Source: Sambucus nigra
Lineage: Eukaryota > Streptophyta > Magnoliopsida > Dipsacales > Adoxaceae
DNA: 64,000 nt
Direction: 5' to 3'
NCBI GenBank assembly: GCA_949130495.1
Contig: OX422222.1
Location: 272,852,109-272,916,108, forward strand
The position numbers and the translations under genes are program-made. Shown here one piece after another: positions 36,560-48,999 of this stretch (position 1 is its first letter; every line of letters begins with the position of its first letter). The notes under the pieces were generated by a model, which was given only the letters and a program-made list of their open reading frames with translations, did no database searches and was not told the DNA's origin.

Positions 36560-37786
36560 CACCACCCCCAAACAGAGCGTTGCTAGTCCTCGAGCAATAA
36601 GATAGAGAAAAAGAGAAAGATAAGAAACCAAATGTGTACAACTTTCGCGGGCGCTTGATATTGCACTTAACATGTACAACAAGCCTTTAAACCTATAGGT
36701 TGTCCTACTGGACGAGTTATCTCTCGTGAGGGTTTGTAGAGAATATACCCACAAAATTCTTTATATGCAAAAGGCAGTCAATCTCTTAATAGATGTATAA
36801 TAATCGCACAATCTATCATGAAATAAATGATTTCAGAAATACAAGCTAGAATGTGTAAAAATATTAAGCTAAGTAAATACTTAAGGCATATCATCCCTAG
36901 AACTCAACGTGTGTAGTGTGAATCAATCAAAATGGGTCGAGTATCACAAGAGTAATTCCTAGATTGCCTCTTCGGAATCAACGCTTCAACTTCAAATCTC
37001 ACTGGATATAGCTCTCTCAAATGAACTCTCGAGATTAGGGTTAATGTATCGCTCTTGTGTGTGAGGAGGTGAGTAAATGTAAGCAAGTTCAAACGTCTCA
37101 CACACACATAAGAAAGAACGACCATTTAAGAAAGAAAATGATCTCATGAAAGGAATGCTAATCACTATAGTGAGAAAGTCGAGTTATTCACGACGTTAAC
37201 TTTCATTTGCCCGAACACCTAGGGGAAATATGGATCTTTAAGGATGAGGGGAAAATGAAATGGGAAAGATGGTACAAGGTAGGATGGAATAGAATGGTGA
37301 TGGATGAATGATGAGTGATGGATATGCGATGGGTAAAAGATGGATGCGAAATGGATGCGAAAGAAGAGTGTATACACTTTAGGCACAAATATCTTTATTA
37401 CTCACTACAAACTCTCTTTATTTTATTTTCTCTCCTTTTCTCTATTTTTTTTTCTACTTTTGCTTTTTTTATGTTTTTCTTATTTTTTTTTCTTATTTTT
37501 TTTCTCTCTCTCTTTTCAAACCAACACTGAAGATATTTAACATTTGGATTAAACACTCTTTTTCTCAAAATGATGATGGATGATATATGAATCGAGTGGG
37601 GAGTGTGTATGGATGATGAGGGAAATAAATGGGAAGGTAATAGGTGAGTAAATGGAAATGTGATATGGAAAAGTGGAAAGTGTATGGATGAAAATCTAGT
37701 ATTCGGGACAAATTTCAAGACACGCGTTTCTTACAACTCTAAAAAGATGTCATTCTCAGAAATTAAGCTAAAAAATTTAATGAAAA
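36560..37786 (-). other. E interior, 3' side
   Basis: After the polypurine tract comes non-coding sequence with a C/T-rich tract (37400-37520). ORFs of 61-106 codons on both strands are low-complexity translations. A plant repeat-like motif CTAGTCCTCGAGCAAT lies near 36582. Confidence 0.5.
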
Positions 37787-37791
37787 ATAAT

Positions 37792-40700
37792 TGTAACAAC
37801 CCGTCCTTTTTGGAGACGATTAAATTCCATAATTAATTATAAATTGGAGATTTGAGGAATTTCCCGAAATAGTAATTTTTGGGATTTTCGAGAATTGAAT
37901 GATTTTCGAAGGATGTTGTGATTATTTTTGGGACTATATAGGTCGAAATATATTAATTATATGTCGTCGTGGAGAAAAGCGACACGAGGTAAGATTTTTA
38001 ATTGGAAAACCCGCAATTATTTATTTTGGGTTGGAATAGTGATTTGTGATCAAGTACCTCGAATGGAAATTTCGACTGCGCCATAATTCTCGGAATGTCC
38101 GAGATAGTCGGAAAAGAGTGTCCGATTGTCGAAAATGAGTTTTGGGTAATTTTAGAGGTAAAAGTAACTCGTAATTGGGTAAACGAGTCGTTTTTGGGTT
38201 TTAAGGGTTAAAAACCCCTTTTCTTCTTATTTAAAGAGGGAGAAGGGAAAGAAAAGAGAAGAAAAGAAAGAAAAGAGAGAGAAGAGAGAGAGGAAGGAGA
38301 AAGGAGGAGAAGAGGGGAGATTCCGGCCTACCTCCGCGGGATTCGACTCGAGGTCGTCGGATTTTATCCACGAGGCAAGTGTTTACTTGCTTTATTTATC
38401 TTTTTGCATAAATATCTCATACCGTAGTTTGGTATAAACAAACCCTAATGGTTTTGGGGTGGGTTATCGTGGATAAAACGGGTTTTTGGGAGTTAAAATA
38501 ATTAAACCCCAATAATATTTCAATTTTGTGGAACTAGGGTTTTAATCCAAAATTAATTGGTGATTCCGGGTTCTAGGATGTTTATAACCCGTGTTATAAG
38601 TGTATTTGTAGTTGGTTGAGGTTGTAGGACGTTGGGTGAGGCGACAAAAGCTTGGGAGAAGCTTTAATGGTCGAAATCGTCTCGGAAGGGATGATGAATA
38701 GTAACCCGTCACCTTAGGGGCACTTTTGGCCTGGAAAAGAATTGATTTAGCTTTCGGCCAAAACACTAAAGTTGTAGATCTTTTCGATACGGTCGCTTGG
38801 GCGCCGACCGCGTATTTTTCTGATTTTTCTACGATTTGATATGATTTTTACAAGATGGCAGCTCCGGGTTGGAATTTCCAACTCGGAAATCAAATCGGGA
38901 ATTGGAAAAATTACGGCTAGAATTATTTCTGTAGATGTTCGGAATAATTTTTGGGGTAGTTTAGAAACCCCGAAAATAAATTTGGGCTGTTGGTTAAGGG
39001 AATTGAGGAATTTTATTTGGGAGACCTAGTGTGACCGGTCGACCGCGCCCCTATGGCCGGTCGACCGCGTCAAGGAGAAAGGACCTACTGCTTTGTTTCG
39101 TAGGGCTTATTTACAACCCGCGGTCGACCGGGGGTATAAGACCGGTCGATCGGTGCCCTGTTTTCAGCCCAAGATTTTGGAGATTAGGATTATTTCTCCT
39201 TTTTGAGTTTACGCTTAAAGGCCTTCCAAATTAGAAATTTATGGAGGGTTATGTCCTAAAGGACTTGAGGAATTGGGAGTTTATATATGTGTGTATTCAC
39301 TTAGAGTGAATTAGTATAATTGGAGATATCCAAATGAATCCGTAGATGGGATTTAAGTATGTATTATTTATTAAAGTAAGAATATACTTTGGGTTTAGTA
39401 TTATGCATATATGAATGCATGATTATGATTCTTTGAGAGAATCTTTGGGATTATTGGTCATCGATAGACGGTTTGGCACATTTGGCCATCATATAAAGTA
39501 CATATATATATATTCTAGGAGGGATATATATATATATATGTATATATATATGTTATGATGGAAATGATTTTGAAAATATAAAAATGAATATTTTCAAAAT
39601 GGAAAGATAAATGTTTTTCATAATTGATAAATTATGGATTATGGTTACACACCTCTCTAAATCGCTATCATAAGGGAAGTTGCGCTCGTTGTGGTGAAGC
39701 CTTCCTGGCTGTTGAGCAGGTTGGATATAGTCCCTAGGCCATATGGGCGGTTATTTATATTTTTCTGCGCTGGTTAGGGGATTCTGGGTGTGGTCCTGAC
39801 TTTCCCGCAAGCAATATGGCCGCTTCCCGACGTTGTTAGGTTCCCAGGTTGTCTTGGAGGCCCTGGAAGATGATAGCCATTTAGTGGCGCGTCCAGTGGG
39901 AAAACCCGGAGGGGCGGTCTTAGATTTATTAAAGCAATTCATGATAATGGATTGGCTTTATATTTACATTTCCTGAGTATAAAAAGGGAAATGGGATAAA
40001 GGTTTAGCTTCGGTAACACTCCCGGATGGAAGAAGGGATGTGGAAGCATTATTTGATCAAAGCATTTTCATGATAATGGAAATGGCTTTGGGGGATGACA
40101 TATAAAGGAAAAGCATTTTTATGATAATAAAAATTGGCTTTTAAAAAGCATATGACTTGGTAAAGCAATTCATGATAATGAATTGGCTTTTATATTTACA
40201 TTTCCTGAGTATAAAAAGGGAAATGGAAAGTTTTGAGAAAATGAAAAGTATTGATAAATACTTGTATATAAATCCTCAGTCCGGGAGATAGATCCGGATG
40301 TATATTGTAATATGAATATGTATATATGGATGAATCGAGTACCGAGGGTCTAATGGATCCCGACGATCGACCTTGCCGCATAGTAGTGTATCGGGGGGGT
40401 ATCTTGTTTGGATTTCGCTTCGCGAGACACCCCACGCACGAATATGGCAGTGTGTTGAGACTGGGGAGAAATTTATTCCTTAGTGCTCTTATATTATTAA
40501 TTCTTATGGTATATATATTATTATATATCTTTCTGTACTTAGGGACTGGCGGATCTCGACTATCGACCGTGCCGCGTAGTAGTGTATCGGGGGGGTTCCT
40601 TGTTTGGATTTCGCTTTGCGAGACACCACACGCACGAACATGGCATAACGTTGAGACTGGGGTGAAGCTTAGCCCTTAGTACATTACTTGGACTATCTAG

Positions 40701-41398
40701 GGTAGATAGTGGTGGGGTGATAGACTAGTTTAGTAGGGTAGCTTGACTAGAATGTTCTAGATAGATGCGCTAGGAGTGCACTATTAGCGGAGAGGTGAGG
40801 GGTATCTCATGGGAGTGCGATACCAACCTTAAATATGAGATAAAACCTTTTCAAAATAATAAGGCATTTATGCACTTGCAAAATATTTTCAAAATTCGGG
40901 GCTCTGACCCGTTTATTTACTTCTCCTTTCTTGTTATATTATATATATACATAGGTGTCCAGACACAGGGACGCCTGGATGGAAATTCTTTCGAGTCAGA
41001 CGTCTGCTGCAGCAGCTGTGGATGCTTGCAGGTTATCGGTAGACGTTTCCTTCCTTGTACTCTAGATAGGAGATATTGTATAAACTTTCGAGCCAATGGA
41101 TCAATTGCATTTATTTATTCTTTCAGTACAGCATTCGATATGGTTGTATATTTGGACCGAGTGTTGGGTTATTTTAGTTCCTTTCATTTTCATTTCAGTT
41201 CATTACGCATTTAATTGTGGATGTTGTAATTTATTCGTTTAAAAGAGTAGTTAAGTAAAAGTTTTTAACGGCCACCTAATAGGATATTAGTAATTAAATG
41301 GATTTTCGACAGTGATGCTAAGGATGATGCATATGTGACTCCTGTTTTAATTTAATATTGGAGTGATCGCCCGGTATCTTATTAGGCGGGTTGTTACA
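37792..41398 (+). repeat. 5' LTR of F
   Basis: Landmarks: TATTTAAAG (38228-38236), a purine GA tract (38237-38330), a GGTCGACC palindrome cluster (39034-39155), TA microsatellites (about 39500-39550), four AAGCA..TGATAAT..GGCTT inverted repeats (39932-40189) and two copies of a hairpin-bearing module (40399-40443, 40595-40638). Open frames of up to 139 codons occur in both LTRs but only reflect LTR identity. Confidence 0.95.
38228..38236 (+). promoter_or_regulatory. TATA-like box of F LTR
   Basis: TATTTAAAG is followed by a 95-bp purine tract. The same motif lies at 43998-44006 in the other LTR. If it is the promoter, U3 is about 430 bp and R-U5 exceeds 3 kb, unusually long. Confidence 0.5.
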
Positions 41399-41400
41399 GA

Positions 41401-41418
41401 TGGTATCAGAGCATCAGG
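41401..41418 (+). other. iMet primer binding site of F
   Basis: TGGTATCAGAGCATCAGG lies two bases after the LTR. The first 12 bases match the initiator-Met site exactly. Confidence 0.95.
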
Positions 41419-43549
41419 TTCTAGTGTCCTTAGGAATCTGTGCGGACGTACTACGCTTTCAGCGTTGCTCTCGATTTGATATAGAGCCTCAGGATTAGGA
41501 TTGTTGATTTCTCTTGTGAGATTTCGTTCTCCTGCCATATTAGAAGATTATAGAAATCTTTTGCGCGCTCGTTTGAGAATCGTGTGCGGAGCTTGGATGG
41601 TAGCAGGAGATGAGACTTAGTTGGAGCAGCTGGTAGAACTTGGGGATGAGGGCCTTAGTAGAGGTCACTCTCCTTATGGTAATTGTTAAGGATTTTGGTG
41701 GAAACTACTAAAGAATGGTAGTTAGGAGTACCACAGTACCGCTGAAGTTGAGAGTGGTACTAAAGTTAAATTCCTCATTGAAATTGAGGGTCCAAAAGGG
41801 ATCTTACGGATAGTCTTTTCCGATAGGAATAAGGACAAGGTTAGGGTGCCCAGATGGGGCCTAGAGTAAAGAAATTCTAGTAAGAGGTGTGGCTAGATGA
41901 AGTTGTGGAGTTCGTTAGCCCTAGACTCGTGTGTGTATTTTGAGTTTTGTGGCGGCCACGATAATATAATAAAGTAGGCTTGTGTGTTTTCCGCGGTAGC
42001 GGAATTTTATTTTCTTTCCCTCGTCATAGAGACGGGTGTTTATATTTTGTATATATACGTATGAGGTTTATGGTATATTCGGAACGATAGCAGGCTAAGA
42101 ATGGCAAGTCTATCGTGTCCGCAGTTCCTGGAGGGAACAGGTTGTTATTTTGGTGTCTCACCTTGATAAAGGTTGAGTTCACCTTTATTGTTATGGAATG
42201 ATGGAACCTCGATGAGCAGAGGCTTCCTTATTTTTGGTTGGTATATGTGGCAACCTTATAGATATAATTTAAGGCCCACAGGATTATTGTTGAGCTGTAA
42301 GGTTTAGCTCAGTACCGGTTTGCGCAAGGACTTAGAAATAGTGCGAGCGTTGGGTGGTGTGACTCTTAGTTAGAGATAGGAGTTCAGACCACCTTTCGAT
42401 GTTAAGGGATAGAATTATCCCGGGTGCATGTCTGAAATAACGGGACTCCGTGACCGACGAAGTCAAGTGTTAATGTGTGGAGGGGTTCCTTGTTTGGATT
42501 TCGCTTTGCGAGACACTCCACACATGACTCTTAACGGCGCCGGGCGTGGAGAGCTGTTATTGGATGCAAGGATTTGGGGTAGTTTTATAGTGTGGATGAA
42601 CCACTATAGACTATGAGCCCTGTGATGATGGTACACTTATGGAAATATTGTGCTGTGGAAAAACACTAAAATGGTCCTCTCACCGCAAATAGTTGGGTGG
42701 AGTAGGACTTAGAGGAATTGATTCGAGGATGATAGCCAAGCCTTAATAAGAAGGCAAATTTGGAGAAAATCTTTGTTCGGTGTGATGTTAGTAGTGTTCC
42801 TACAAAGAGTAGGCACCTTGGTTAATTAGGTTTCCTTTTGTATGGGCGGAAGGATTAGATTGTAGGAATGCGTTCGTAGGTTAGCGAGGTAGGATTTAGG
42901 ACGTCCCGCTGGTGTGCCTTAGGTCGTTATATCTCGATGACCGACAACGCGAGGGAGTAGTGTAACGGGAGGGTTCCTTGTTTGGATTTCGCCTTGGCGA
43001 GACGTCCCACGCACGAAACCAGGCAAACGTCGGGAGTTGAGAGAGGCCTTGGGCACTAGGGATAATTAGGAGACTCGTTTCGCTTAGGTAGGGTAACGCA
43101 TAGACAGTAGCACTGTAGGATGTAGGCTCGTTAGAGTTAGTAATGTCGAGATTAGGAGTTTGATTTTCGAGGGTCGGGAGGACCCATAGATGAGTATTAC
43201 ACCGAGGAAATGAGATCTTTATTGGGAGAGAGTGTTACATGTTAGACGTTCACTACGGATGTGCAGATGTGCACAAGTTAGAAAGGTGTATGGGCACCTT
43301 GGTAAGTTGGTTTATATACCGCCTGAAATAGTATGGGCGTAGTATATAAGGTTGAAATTCATGCCGATAGGCATTATAGATGATGGGTATTATGTGACGT
43401 ATAAGAGTCACTTTGCGATTGTGGTAGTCGTGTAGCATATGGTTGGGAACCATTGGGTTAGTATCGTTTCCCTTGAGGTATTAGGATTTGGAGTGATCCT
43501 AGGTAGATGGTGTAGGTTGTATCCGAATTTCGAGGACGAAATTTCATTG
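41419..43549 (+). other. Interior of F, no gag-pol
   Basis: Leader-like sequence follows the PBS. Two further copies of the LTR hairpin module lie at about 42485-42529 and 42973-43017. All frames are broken by frequent stops. Only the last ten codons before 43552 resemble a chromovirus Pol C-terminus. Confidence 0.75.
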
Positions 43550-43550
43550 T

Positions 43551-43561
43551 AAGGGGGGGAG
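43551..43561 (+). other. Polypurine tract of F
   Basis: AAGGGGGGGAG lies immediately before the 3' LTR and overlaps the stop codon of the Pol tail, the same layout as the chromovirus at 9785. Confidence 0.9.
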
Positions 43562-46500
43562 TGTAACAACCCGTCCTTTTTGGAGACGATTAAATTCCAC
43601 AATTAATTATAAATTGGAGATTGGAGGAATTTCCCAAAATAGTAATTTTTGGAATTTTCGAGAATTGAATGATTTTCGAAGGATGTTGTGATTATTTTTG
43701 GGACTATATAGGTCGAAATATTTTAATTATATGTCGTCATGGAGAAAAGCGACACGAGGTAAGATTTTTAATTGGAAAACCCGCATTTATTTATTTTGGG
43801 TTGGAATAGTGATTTGCGGTCAAGTACCTCGGATGGGAATTTCGACTGCGCCATAATTCTCGGAATGTCCGAGATAGTCGGAAAAGAGTGTCCGATTGTC
43901 AAAAATGAGTTTCGGGTAATTTTAGAGGTAAAAGTAACTCGTAATTGGGTAAACGAGTCGTTTTTGGGTTTTAAGGGTTAAAAACCCCTTTTCTTCTTAT
44001 TTAAAGAGGGAGAAGGGAAAGAAAAGAGAAGAAAAGAAAGAAAAGAGAGAGAAGAGAGAGAGGAAGGAGAAAGGAGGAGAAGAGGGGAGATTCCGGCCTA
44101 CCTCTGCGGGATTCGACTCGAGGTCGTCGAATTTTATCCACGAGGCAAGTGTTTACTTGCTTTATTTATCTTTTTGCATAAATATCTCATACCGTAGTTT
44201 GGTATAAACAAACCCTAATGGTTTTGGGGTGGGTTATCGTGGATAAAACGGGTTTTTGGGAGTTAAAACAATTAAACCCCAATAATATTTCAATTTTGTG
44301 GAACTAGGGTTTTAATCCAAAATTAATTGGTGATTCCGGGTTCTAGGATGTTTAGAACCCGTGTTATAAGTGTATTTGTAGTTGGTTGAGGTTGTAGGAC
44401 GTTGGGTGAGGCGACAAAAGCTTGGGAGAAATTTAATGGTCGAAATCGTCTCGGAAGGGACGATGAATAGTAACCTGTCACCTTAGGGGGCACTTTTGGC
44501 CAGGAAAAGAATTGATTTAGCTTTCGGCCAAAACACTAAAGTTGTAGATCTTTTCGATACGGTCGCGTGGGCGCCGACCGCGTATTTTTCTGATTTTTTT
44601 ACGATTTGATATGATTTTTACAAGAAGGCAGCTCCGGGTTGGAATTTCCAACTCGGAAATCAAATCGGGAATTGGAAAAATTACGGCTAGAATTATTTCC
44701 GTAGATGTTCGGGATAATTTTTGGGGTAGTTTAGAAACCCCGAAAATGAATTTGGGCTGTTGGTTAAGGGAATTGAGGAATTTTATTTGGGAGACCTGGT
44801 GTGATCGGTCGACCGCGCCCCTATGGCCGGTCGACCGCGTCAAGGAGAAAGGACCTACTGCTTTGTTTCGTAGGCTTATTTACAACCCGCGGTCGACCGG
44901 GGGTATAGGATCGATCTACCGGTGCCCTGGTTTCAGCCCAAGATTTTGGAGATTAGGATTATTTCTCCTTTTTGAGTTTACGCTTAAAGGCCTTCCAAAT
45001 TAGAAATTTATGGAGGGTTATGTCCTAAAGGACTTGAGGAATTGGGAGTTTATATATGTGTGTATTCACTTAGAGTGAATTAGTATAATTGGAGATATCC
45101 AAATGAATCCGTAGATGGGATTTAAGTATGTATTATTTATTAAAGTAAGAATATACTTTGGGTTTAGTATTATGCATATATGAATGCATGATTATGATTC
45201 TTTGAGAGAATCTTTGGGATTATTGGTCATCGATAGACGGTTTGGCATATATGGCCATCATATAAAGTACATATATATATTCTAGGAGGGATATATGGTA
45301 TATGTATATATTATGTGATTATAGTATATATATATGTATATATATATATATATATGTTATGATGGAAATGATTTTGAAAGTATAAAAATGAATATTTTCA
45401 AAATGGAAAGATAAATGTTTTTCATAATTGATAAATTATGGATTATGGTTACACACCTCTCTAAATCGATATTATAAGGGAAGTTGCGCTCGTTGTGGTG
45501 AAGCCTTCCTGGCTGTTGAGCAGGTTGGATATAGTCCCTAGGCCATATGGGCTGTTATTTATATTTTTCTCCGCTGGTTAGGGGATTCTGGGTGTGGTCC
45601 TGACTTTCCCGCAGGCAATATGGCCGCTTCCCGACGTTGTTAGGTTCCCAGGTTGTCTTGGAGGCCCTGGAAGATGATATCCATTTAGGGCCGCGTCCAG
45701 TGGGGAAACCCGGAGGGGCGGTTTTAGATTTATTAAAGCAATTCATGATAATGGATTGGCTTTATATTTACATTTCCTGAGTATAAAAAGGGAAATGGGA
45801 TACAGGTTTAGCTTCGGTAACACTCCTGGATGGAAGAAGGGATGTGGAAGCATTATTTGATCAAAGCATTTTCATGATAATGGAAATGGCTTTGGGGGAT
45901 GACATATAAAGGAAAAGCATTTTTATGATAATAAAAATTGGCTTTTAAAAAGCATAAGAATGAATTGGCTTTTATAGTTACATTTCCTGAGTATAAAAAG
46001 GGAAATGGAAAGTTTTGAGAAAATGAAAAGTATTGATAAATACTTGTATATAAATCCTCAGTCCGGGAGATAGATCCGGATGTATATTGTAATATGAATA
46101 TGTATATATGGATGAATCGAGTACCGAGGGTCTAATGGATCCCGACGATCGACCTTGCCGCATAGTAGTTTATCGGGGGGGTTCCTTGTTTGGATTTCGC
46201 TTCGCGAGACACCCCACGCACGAATATGGCAGTGTGTTGAGACTGGGGAGAAGTTTAATCCTTAGTGCTCTTATATTATTAATTCTTATGGTATATATAT
46301 TATTATATATCTTTCTGTACTTAGGGACTGGCGGATCTCGACTATCGACCGTGCCGCGTAGTAGTGTATCGGGGGGGTTCCTTGTTTGGATTTCGCTTTG
46401 CGAGACACCCCACGCACGAACATGGCATAATGTTGAGACTGGGGTGAAGCTTAGCCCTTAGTACATTACTTGGACTATCTAGGGTAGATAGTGGTGGGGT

Positions 46501-47180
46501 GATAGACTAGTTTAGCAGGGTAGCTTGACTAGAATGTTCTAGATAGACGCGCTAGGAGTGCACTATTAGTGGAGAGGTGAGGGGTATCTCATGGGAGTGC
46601 GATACCAACCTTAAATATGAGATAAAACCTTTTCAAAATAATAAGGCATTTATGCACTTGCAAAATATTTTCAAAATTCGGGGCTCTGAACAGTTTATCT
46701 ACTTCTCCTTTCTTGTTATATTATATATATACATAGGTGTCCATACACAGGGACGTCTGGATGGAAATTCTTTCGAGTCAGACGTCTGCTGCAGCAGCTG
46801 TGGATGCTTGCAGGTTATCGGTAGACGTTTCCTTCCTTGTACTCTAGATAGGATATATTGTATAAACTTTCGAGCCAATGGCTCAATTGCATTTATTTAT
46901 TCTTTCAGTACAGCATTCGACATGGTTGTATATTTGGACCGAGTGTTCGGTTATTTTAGTTCCTTTCATTTTCATTTCAGTTCATTACGCATTTAATTGT
47001 GGATGTTGTAATTTATTCGTTTAAAAGAGTAGTTAAGTAAAAGTTTTTAACGGCCACCTAATAGGATATTAGTAATTAAATGGATTTTCGACCGTGATGC
47101 TAAGGATGATCCATATGTGACTCCTGTTTTAATTTAATATTGGAGTGATCGCCCGGTATCTTATTAGGCGGGTTGTTACA
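43562..47180 (+). repeat. 3' LTR of F
   Basis: Near-identical to 37792-41398. Differences include a larger TA-repeat (about 45265-45360) and a deletion of about 25 bp near 45956 that merges the last inverted-repeat unit. Confidence 0.95.
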
Positions 47181-47185
47181 ATAAT

Positions 47186-48104
47186 GAGATTATACAACAA
47201 TTAAAGTGCAAACCAAAATGAAGTTGAATCAACTTGTGACTCGAAGATTGCATAAAACTCTCTGAAAGGTGAAAGGCACGAATTTTACAAGCTAAAGTCT
47301 CTACTAGTGATCTTTAAGGTTCTCATGGGAATGGTAGTACTCCTCAAATCTAAACCGTATTGAAATGATAAGTGTTCAAATTTTGTTGAGTCTAGAAATT
47401 CAGGGTGCAACATGCCTAGATATGTATTACATAAGCCATTTATAACAAGATAAATCCTCCACCTTGATTCCTAGACTTTAAAAGATGGATGATAGAAAAT
47501 TCACATCAATTCGTGAGATGAAAGAAACTGCACGAAATTTTAAAAATCAGGTTCAAAAATAAATAAATAAAACTAAAAAGAGGTATGATTTTGCTAAAAT
47601 TCCCCACCCCCTAACAAAAAGGAACATCGTCCTCGATGTTAGGTAAAATGAATTTTAAAATTGAGAGCATAAGGTAGGAAAGAGATTACCAGAATCAACT
47701 GCTAATGAAGTAGACAGATGTAGCCAAGATAAACATGAATAAGTGAGACGAGAAAAAATGTGTACAAATCTATAAACTTGACAAAACATAGGGTGATGTG
47801 AAACACCACTCCCAAACATGATGAGCTAGTATAAGAAATGTGGGCTGCCTCTTGGTAGCTCTAAGTTTAATGTCTTCAGCCGGACCGAAGAGATCTCACC
47901 CTAAGGATAGGAACGAGGAAAGCACATGACAACAGAAAAATTGGGTGATGATAATCACCTCCAAATAAGACTGAAGCGTCAGTCTTGTTGAATACATGCT
48001 AAAATGGTCAATGCACTTGTATGGCAAAGTGCATCACACGATGCAAAGCATCGGTGGACCATGGGAGGGTGGGTATTAGGGTAAGGGTGAAGGTGAATAG
48101 TAAA
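47186..48104 (-). other. E interior, 5' side
   Basis: This is non-coding sequence with plant retrotransposon-derived motifs, for example GGAACATCGTCCTCGATGTT (47621-47640) and GTGGGCTGCCTCTTGG (about 47841). No gene seen. Confidence 0.5.
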
Positions 48105-48999
48105 TGGCGTCGGGGAATCAGCGGGTTGTGGAGAAGGTGATTCCGATGGTTTAAACATGGTGGTGGAGAAAGGAGAGAGAGTGAGAGATGGAGGTTGTGG
48201 GCTAATGGATGAGAGAGAAAGTGAGGGTGTGTGATGAGGAAGATGAAGTGGAAGGGGTTTGTGTGGGTGTGGGTGTATGGGAATATGGGTGTGGCTTAGG
48301 GGGTAGGATAGATTAGTTGGGTTTAGGATAAGTGTATGTGGGTATAGGGTGTGTGTTTAATATGGACACCTAAAAATAACACAAATAAAATAAAATAAAA
48401 TTAATACAATAAAATAAAATAAAAACATGAAAAAAAATCCTATTCTAAAAATAAAATAAAGATTCAATTAAAAAAATAAAACTAAAAAGAAATAATAATT
48501 AAAAATCTATTAAACTAAAATCCTAAAAAAATAAAATCTAAGAGAATAAATGAAATCCTAACAAATTTAATCCTAATAAAATAAAAATAATAACTATTAA
48601 AAATGAAGATAAAGATAAAAATATACTAATAAAAAATAAAATAAAATATAAAAATAGTAAATAAAACCTAAAAACTCTAAATAAAACTAAAATAAACCCT
48701 AAAAATAAAAATGACCCAAATTAAAAAAATAAAAATATAAAATAAAATACAAAAGGGAATAAATCAAACACACACGGCTCAGGACAGGGTTTAGGTAGGT
48801 TTAGGGTAGGCTAGGGTACGGGACAAGGGTAATTAGCTGCATAATCCGCACAATTGCCTTGAAATACGCGTTTGAACAACGCAACATGCATTTGACCTAC
48901 AAAATACACAATAAAGCACATAAGACCCAAATTGCTGAGAATTAACAACAAAAATACATCTATTTGGGATATAAATTGCACAGTTTTGGGTGCTTATCA
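48105..48999 (-). repeat. 5' LTR of E, truncated
   Basis: It is homologous to the last part of 33996-36559, including the GA/GT-rich and AATAAA-rich stretches. Homology stops at about 48105, with internal sequence directly beyond. About 1.7 kb of LTR plus the primer site are missing. Confidence 0.75.

Larger units (their letters stand above)
37787..47185 (+). mobile_element. Long-LTR non-coding Ty3/gypsy derivative F (37792-47180)
   Basis: LTRs 37792-41398 (3,607 bp) and 43562-47180 (3,619 bp) begin TGTAACAACCCG, end GGGTTGTTACA and are flanked by perfect ATAAT TSDs (37787-37791 and 47181-47185). The interior is only 2,163 bp, with an intact iMet PBS (41401) and a strong polypurine tract (43551-43561). 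It ends in a chromovirus-like Pol tail (Y-P-N-F-E-D-E-I-S-L, stop at 43550-43552). No other gag or pol similarity is seen. LTRs look only a few per cent different, with small indels. This is a LARD-like element presumably moved in trans by a chromovirus. Confidence 0.95.

Noticed and set aside
38841..39029. Open frames in F LTRs (also 40326-40679, 44611-45003, 46108-46461)
   Set aside because: They are frames through the palindrome cluster and hairpin modules. Lengths differ between LTR copies because of single-base changes.
40795..41214. 139-codon ORF, repeated at 46577-46996
   Set aside because: It is present twice only because the two LTRs of F are near-identical. No start context, domain or signal supports a protein.
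41401..41418. tRNA-like sequence
   Set aside because: TGGTATCAGAGC here and at 60866 are primer binding sites next to LTRs, not tRNA genes; no cloverleaf follows.
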